Origin: Apostichopus japonicus
Taxonomy: Eukaryota > Echinodermata > Holothuroidea > Aspidochirotida > Stichopodidae
Reading direction: 5' to 3'
DNA length: 64,000 nucleotides
Assembly (NCBI RefSeq): GCF_037975245.1
Contig: NC_092579.1
Coordinates: 6,571,001-6,635,000 of the forward strand
Shown here: one piece after another, positions 57,757 through 64,000 of the stretch
Layout: every line of letters begins with the position of its first letter
How positions within the stretch are numbered: the stretch's first letter is position 1
Position numbers and translations under genes: made by a program
Notes under the pieces: model-generated
Seen by the model: only the letters and a program-made list of their open reading frames with translations
What the model was told of the DNA's origin: nothing
Databases searched by the model: none

Positions 57757-59943
57757 ATGGATATTGTCTTTAATGTGGTGATCCTAATTGCGCTCTTCTC
57801 CATTACCATCTTCGGTAGATGTCCGGATCACTCTACGGGGACGCTTTGTTCATCCTGTGAGAATAACACAGCAGATTGCAGTAACAGATGTATAGGAAAC
57901 TCACCGTATTCTAATAATTACTTAACACATATTTGTGAAGGTATATATGACAACATCGATCTTTCCTTTAATAAATTAATTCGTTGTGAATGCCCCGTTA
58001 GTGGTCCTAGCGTTATATCTTTAAACATATCACATAATAACATATCCTTCGACAATTGCTCAAACTGGGAAGGTTACTGTGGATCCTTTTTTCGTCGCTT
58101 ACGAACAATAGATCTAAGCTATAACAGAATACAACAAACTTGCAACGCCTCTGCATTTGGTTTCATCAAGTTGGAAAGCGTGAATCTGAGTCACAACGAG
58201 ATAAAATCTTTGGATAGTCTTCCTTTTGTGACCTCAGCCAAAAGACTGCAAACACTTGATGTAAGTCACAATATGATAACATGTGTACCATCAACATTCT
58301 TCATAGAGAGAAATAATCTTATTAAAGTTGATCTTCGCTTCAATTTCATTCAAAAGATCGCATTACACTTTGATATCTCCGACCAACGGTTGTGTGATTC
58401 AGACAACAAATTATGTATAATCATTTCGGGAGAAATTTTGAGCAAATTAGACGTCTCGCTTATCATTGAAAAGAGCTACACATGTGCAGAGTTGAGAAAC
58501 CAAACTCTTTGTGATGGTACTCTGGAATATCTTTACCCCAACTCGAATAACTTGAGTTGTAACTCAACGTCAAAAGTTTTAGAGAGCACCTTCATTCCTT
58601 CAAATATAGAAAATCAGTTAGCATGTCGTTGCCAAGGTAATATATGCGAACAAAATGAAAGCAGCATACAGCAACCTTCATATATTGTATCTTGCGTAAA
58701 TATCGATGTCACAAACGCACCACTTATGACTACAGTTCCTCTCACGACTCAACCACAGGATACTAGTGAATCGACAACGCAAACAGGGAATACAAAGTTG
58801 AGTATGAATGTGGTTATTTTTTGTTTTTTTTTCGTGGTTATCTTTATGGTCATTACAATAGTATTTGTGTGTCTTTCATTCCATTTTGTCACCAAAAACG
58901 TATTAGAAACAGCGAAACATTGTCCACAAGATTATGAAAAAATTAATCACCAGTACGGACCTAAACTATGCATTACTGCTAACTTGGGATTGCCATCCAC
59001 ACAAAATACGCCGTTATTTGAGGAATATGATGAAATTCCTTTTGCTGCAGATGGCAACCGCCGTCGAAGTTCAGTTTCAGATGGAAAACACACGGATGAG
59101 TCCCTCGATCGTAGCGTAACAAAAGAGCAACCGATAGATGTAGCAAATCTTGCCAGAGACGACGTTATGTGTTGTGAAGCATTGCCAATCGTACAAACAT
59201 TACAGCGAAATCCAAGTGAAACTGAGATTGACCAATCAGAAATAAATATTGGAAACGGTCAACCAAAAATTGAATCCCATGAAACAGAAAGTAGCATTAT
59301 TCACATTTATGAATCATCTTACGTTGCACAACGTGACGAAATCGTGACGTCATCGAATAAACCGATAGAGTCCTGTACAAATACCAATGAAGATCCAATT
59401 ACAGAATGGCATTCATATGAACGTTGCATACAGGAAACATCATTACACCCTAACGAACAACCGAAAGCCGTAAATAGTGAAAGCAATCTTTCAAATAAAG
59501 AGATGCACGACTTTTTCAATAAGCAAGACATACTTGTAGAAATGCACGCTGTCCATGAGTCACAAGAACCTCCTTCTTATGAAAGTACTTTAACGAAGAC
59601 TCCCTCGATGTCCCATAACGAACCAGTAAGTACATTCAGTGACGCACATGTCTATGAACATAACATTACCAAGACGTCTTCTTCTGATACTGAACTAAAA
59701 CCTAGTGATATCCATACAGAGTTTGACAAAGCAGTTACTAACTGTGGTGAACCAAAGAACGCACATAACATTATGAAGACGTCTTCCTCTGATACTGAAT
59801 TGAAATCTGCTGACATCCATAGAGAGTATGTCAAACCAGTAACTAGCTTGGGTGAACCAAAGGACGCACATGTCTATGAATATACCATTATCAAGTCGTC
59901 TTCCGCTGATACCGAAGTGAAACCTAGCGACATTGATCGATAG
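57757..59943 (+). CDS. LRR6: leucine-rich-repeat transmembrane receptor, class II tail (728 aa)
   Basis: Signal peptide (1-20), Cys-rich N-cap, about six LRRs, Cys-rich C-cap and a membrane helix at about residues 351-377. The tail has a segment shared with LRR5 (CPQDYEKINHQYGPK) and a unique insert with FEEYDEIPF and the basic RRRSS, a protein kinase A-type site. The YESSYVAQRDEIVTSS block and about three 39-residue repeats follow. The last repeat ends early: where LRR2 reads DREFDKPVTS, LRR6 has DR followed by TAG, with about 25 further recognisable codons after it. This is the longest class II protein and the reference for judging lesions in LRR5. Confidence 0.9.
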   Translation: MDIVFNVVILIALFSITIFGRCPDHSTGTLCSSCENNTADCSNRCIGNSPYSNNYLTHICEGIYDNIDLSFNKLIRCECPVSGPSVISLNISHNNISFDNCSNWEGYCGSFFRRLRTIDLSYNRIQQTCNASAFGFIKLESVNLSHNEIKSLDSLPFVTSAKRLQTLDVSHNMITCVPSTFFIERNNLIKVDLRFNFIQKIALHFDISDQRLCDSDNKLCIIISGEILSKLDVSLIIEKSYTCAELRNQTLCDGTLEYLYPNSNNLSCNSTSKVLESTFIPSNIENQLACRCQGNICEQNESSIQQPSYIVSCVNIDVTNAPLMTTVPLTTQPQDTSESTTQTGNTKLSMNVVIFCFFFVVIFMVITIVFVCLSFHFVTKNVLETAKHCPQDYEKINHQYGPKLCITANLGLPSTQNTPLFEEYDEIPFAADGNRRRSSVSDGKHTDESLDRSVTKEQPIDVANLARDDVMCCEALPIVQTLQRNPSETEIDQSEINIGNGQPKIESHETESSIIHIYESSYVAQRDEIVTSSNKPIESCTNTNEDPITEWHSYERCIQETSLHPNEQPKAVNSESNLSNKEMHDFFNKQDILVEMHAVHESQEPPSYESTLTKTPSMSHNEPVSTFSDAHVYEHNITKTSSSDTELKPSDIHTEFDKAVTNCGEPKNAHNIMKTSSSDTELKSADIHREYVKPVTSLGEPKDAHVYEYTIIKSSSADTEVKPSDIDR

Positions 59944-60136
59944 TTTGTCAAACTAGTAACTAGCTTGAGTGAACCAAACGACACACATGTCAATGGCTAT
60001 ACCAATATGAAGAAGTCTTCATCTGAAGACTGAATTGAAACCTATACTGTCCATATGAAAGTCATGAACACGGTAACTACCTTGGGTAAATCAGATCTAG
60101 ATGACATATACCTGAACATAAAATTTTATAAATATT

Positions 60137-60252
60137 AGTTCATATATATGTTAATATATATGTTTATATATATATATATGTTTATATATATATATATATA
60201 TATGTTTATATATATATATATATATGTTTATATATATATATATATATATATA
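60137..60252. repeat. AT-rich microsatellite, (TA)n with GTTTA interruptions
   Basis: ATATATATGTTTATATATAT-type repeats lie in the 3' UTR of LRR6. Shorter versions are at 18520-18545, 40387-40418 and 47522-47565 after the other class II genes. Confidence 0.9.
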
Positions 60253-60468
60253 TTGCATAAGGTAATAGAACGTATAGGACAAATGTTTTAATTTTGTTGA
60301 TAAATTGCGGTCTTACATGTGTGCCACCTGTCTGGTAAAAGATACTTTGTGCTGTTATAATATCATTAATTAATATCATATTTACTAATACGCCTGTTTT
60401 AGTCACGGCCAATACTCCTATGGATCGCATTTATATGTATAGTGCCTCAACGAATCCAATTAACTTTG

Positions 60469-60474
60469 AATAAA
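60469..60474 (+). terminator. Poly(A) signal of LRR6 (AATAAA)
   Basis: This is in the conserved class II 3' block. Confidence 0.55.
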
Positions 60475-63400
60475 AAGGGGTGATATATATTTCTCAGGAT
60501 AAACGGATGAACTAGTAGTTGTCCTAATGAACCAATCGTGAACTGAGACTGAAGTAGGGTTGTCAGTTTGAAGCGTGTATTGAAATAACTGTAAATGCGA
60601 TGGAAGTGAATACGTCTGTCGTGAAATTCACGCGTTGATAAAATGCAGCATCTTACTACAGGATGACTTTATATTCTGAGGCAAAATGAAGGAACAAAAA
60701 TGAACGCAAAGATCAGTAATCAATTTTCGTGAGTAAGAGGAGTCTCACTGACTATGTATATAGCACACCTATTTGGCTCGGATTTGGATGGACACAAATG
60801 AATCTCAAATAGATGTGTCCATTCAACACATATATATGCCATGTAGATCTCAAGAAGTTCCCGTGTTGGTCCGAACTGAATAATAAATAAAGGAATGAAA
60901 AGACTTTTATGTCAACGAGTCTTTTTCAAGGCTGGAGAGCTACTCTAATCTGTGTTAATATGCTGGCTACATGGCTTCTTTAAGATTAACAACCCAAACC
61001 TACGGCTCTAATATATTTATTTGAAGAGCGACCTCATTTCCAATAATATGAATTATTGTCCCATTTTACAACTAGACAATAAACAAATGTAAATTTTTGT
61101 CGAAAATGACATTGTCGTGTCTTAGCACTTCTTGACGATAGTGTATTCCTTTAGTATATGAAAAGTGACTAAAATTCAGATCAAACATGCCGTCAATTAA
61201 AGGTCTAATGATACACTCGTAATTATATTGATTCACTTACGTAACACCTATACAAACATTCGCTGTAAAGAAAGACGATTGCCTTTTTAGTTAGATTAAC
61301 AGACTGCGGCCCAACCAACATTTTTTATGGGCGGGATGGGTGGGGATCGGGGGTTGTTGGGGGAAGGGGTGGGGCTATGATGCTACGTCGTCTATAGAGA
61401 TTCCTAAGGGCAGTGTTACCCCTTTGTTAGTAAAAAGAGGGGTGGTTAAATGCAAAATTGGGCTATATTTGGTAAGTTATGAACAATATTGGAGAATGTT
61501 TAACTGTTTACACTAGCAGTGTTTTTAATCTGTCTGTAAAGATGAGCTCCTACTCACAACCCCTTGATTTTATTTTGGGGTAGGGGCTGAACGATACGCC
61601 CCTGTGGAGAGATAATACAGACTGTGACGGATTGCTGTTGATTGCATAACAAGTGGAAATACTGGAAGAGATTTTGCTGTCACACCAGCCAGACTGCAGG
61701 CTGTGTGTATCTTATTACAAGCAAGTCCAGATATAATGTCAATATTCTAACTAAGTTAAACTTCCTTAGTTGGCTAGTTACTTAATGTATTGAATGTCAT
61801 CCATCAAGACAGTAGCTTAAAAATATCATTGTTTAACAGAATAGTTTGTAATAAATATATCGGTAGTTATCAAGATGTATTTTGTAATGTTTAGTCAACG
61901 ACTTCTTACCTCAGAAATAGTTCCTGTACAGTTACCAAGATGTGATCAATTTGATAATATGACTGAAAAGAAATACTTCTGCATGGACATCCGATTCTTT
62001 ATGGCCCAGTTAAAACTGTTAGATGTGAGAAACCGTTATTCAATTAAAACCGACATATGTTAGTAATACAGTAAGATGTGATGAACCATTAACAGTTACA
62101 AATGTCCGTATGTTTCACTGGTAAGTACACCCCGTTAAGATGCTACAATTTGCAGATTTAAGCATTTTGCATTAAAGCGTGATCCGGATTCTGTTAAAAT
62201 GTGCACGAAACCTTCAGTAGTGCGGTAAGTCCAGTCCATCGTTATGTATAGGTTTTACTATATACTTCCTTCTCAGTAGGAACTGGTCGAAAGTGTAACA
62301 CTTGCTAAGAAATCATAACACACATCAGTTTCCCTTAATTAACGTTTACTACCCTTAACCAGTTTTAACTGATAAAGCAGCGAGGATCGGTTAGCATGGA
62401 TTGAACTACAACATTAAACTATATAGCTATCAATCGAAAGGGAACTTTCAAGATGTTTCGTAGGCTACATAATATTACATTGAGTCCAATACAGGAAACG
62501 ATATGTTTCTGCAACAACTGCTGGAAGCCTAGAATGGAATAAACAAATCAGGGATAGGTCAAAGGGTACATAATTGGCACCTGCTTTTATTTTTCCACTC
62601 AGTTCTCCAAGTGTCTCCATTGTGAATCATTATGATTATATTTACTAAAAGAGTAAAATGGTTTACTATGTAAGTTTTGTATATTCTTCTATATCTCTTA
62701 ATAAACTGAGTTGATTGACACGAAGTAGTTCTATTTACATAATGCAATCGCTTTCAATTTCACGCATACGTTAGATATTTTACTTTCGTTTTAACCAGTT
62801 GTTCTTCCTGATTTATGCTAGGTTCAGCGCATATGTACATCCATAGTTCATATAGCTAGCTATACCGACAAATCTTATGTATACATTAACAAGTACAGAG
62901 ACAGCTTAACGGCCAAGAACTCTCAAATTAGCAATGTGTAGTTATTGCTACAGGTTTTGTGTTAAACCTTATCACTTCATACTGCGAATGAGTATTTTAT
63001 GAACGGAATTGCAAATTTCTTCTAAAGGTGTTTTCATCTTTATGATAACAGTCGTCCGGCGGGCAAGAGTTACTCCTAACTGTCATATAAGATAACCAAC
63101 GGTAAGATGATATGAAATATTTTATGTTGCACTATTTTGTCTGCATTTGTATGTGCATCTGTGTGATTGTTTGTATGTATGTTGTTACATTTGATTGTAA
63201 AATTATTCCTTTTAGCTAAATTTATATACCTTAATAGTGCGCTTTAACCTGATAAGCAGAAAACAAGAACTCCAATTGAAAAGTATTTTAACTGTGATAC
63301 AGTACATATATCAAGCGCACTAGATTGACAGAGTTTATGTTTCACCATGGGGTATTAATATTACCAAAATGTTAATTTCAAAGGAAACTGTGTATATATT

Positions 63401-64000
63401 ATCCATAATGCGATTAATTCGGAGAATTGACTATAATCTATTGCTCATCAACAAAATAATCATCACTCTAGAACCTAGCAATGTATGTAATAAAATGTAA
63501 AGATTCGATCAATATGATCTGTGTGAGCACAGTAACATTTTCTATCGTTGGGTCAATAGAGGTACGTCATAACGCCCATTTCTTAATGACCCCATCCCCC
63601 CCCCTCACTCATAGAACATGGGTAAACCCGTTCACACACAGCTGCTTAAGATTAAAGAAGCAGCAAGACCAGTCTGATCTTTTCTTTGGTTGCTATCATG
63701 CTTTAATATTTTACTTCTAGCACTACACCTATAAAATAAAGGCTTGCAAAAAATATTCGATTCATTGAAGAGAGCTCTTGGTGTTTGAGCTTGTCATACA
63801 TTTTACCCTTACATTTTCTGCTACTCTTGGTGGCATTTGAAAATGATTTTAACAAAAGTAAGGTTTTGATATTTACACGAGTTATACTGCTCACTTTAAA
63901 GTATGAAGGGTAAATCATGCACAGACAAACCGGTAACAAAATAAATCTCACCTCCAATTATCATATAACAAAGCTTCAAAAGAAAACCCTTTTCAACCAG
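60475..64000. other. 3' flank of LRR6 and upstream region of a further class II unit
   Basis: 60475-62170 matches the flank of LRR5, including a G-rich run at 61329-61374 and the empty TTAA site at about 62174. From 62170 the sequence is the same upstream region that precedes LRR5 and LRR6, so another class II gene is expected about 2 kb beyond the window. No gene is seen inside. Confidence 0.6.

Noticed and set aside
1-64000. tRNA, rRNA or CRISPR features
   Set aside because: No tRNA-like B-box with a fitting cloverleaf, no rRNA sequence and no spaced direct-repeat array was found; the tandem repeats present have no unique spacers.

Overview
This window looks like AT-rich nuclear DNA from a marine invertebrate, most likely an echinoderm or a related deuterostome. 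The evidence is short GT-AG introns, TATA/initiator promoters, AATAAA poly(A) signals, several transposon families and a tandem array of leucine-rich-repeat (LRR) receptor genes. No sequence fixes the species. All confident host genes lie on the + strand, head to tail.

Six paralogous single-pass LRR receptors are present (called LRR1-6 here), starting at 7049, 16239, 28371, 38048, 45255 and 57757. Each has a signal peptide, a Cys-rich N-cap, about six LRRs, a Cys-rich membrane-proximal region and one transmembrane helix. There are two tail classes. Class I (LRR1, LRR3) has long basic tails with SH3-ligand proline motifs. Class II (LRR2, 4, 5, 6) has tails ending in a tyrosine- and SSSDTE-containing repeat of about 39 residues. 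No TIR or kinase domain is visible. LRR4, 5 and 6 carry tail lesions: an 8-bp duplication, a stop in the membrane segment and an early stop respectively.

Layout: 1-843 is the right end of an LTR element. Unit 1 (about 851-18800) holds a small LAT-like transmembrane adaptor gene, LRR1, a Ty3/gypsy fossil and LRR2. After a minisatellite-rich spacer (18800-21746), unit 2 (about 21747-40620) repeats the same order: adaptor, LRR3, the same fossil, LRR4. From 40620 a shorter unit carrying only a class II gene recurs: LRR5, then LRR6, then the start of another upstream region at the right edge. A 4.7-kb DNA transposon with TTAA target duplications sits upstream of LRR6 and contains a possible two-exon Bcl-2-like gene on the - strand.

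The most interesting hypothesis is that the LRR receptors and the adaptor form one signalling cluster. The adaptor has a five-residue exterior, a membrane helix, a juxtamembrane CxxC palmitoylation motif and paired YENx Grb2-type sites. A downstream copy of its last coding segment repeats the YENx pair and could be an alternative terminal exon. This is inferred from sequence layout only; expression and binding are untested.
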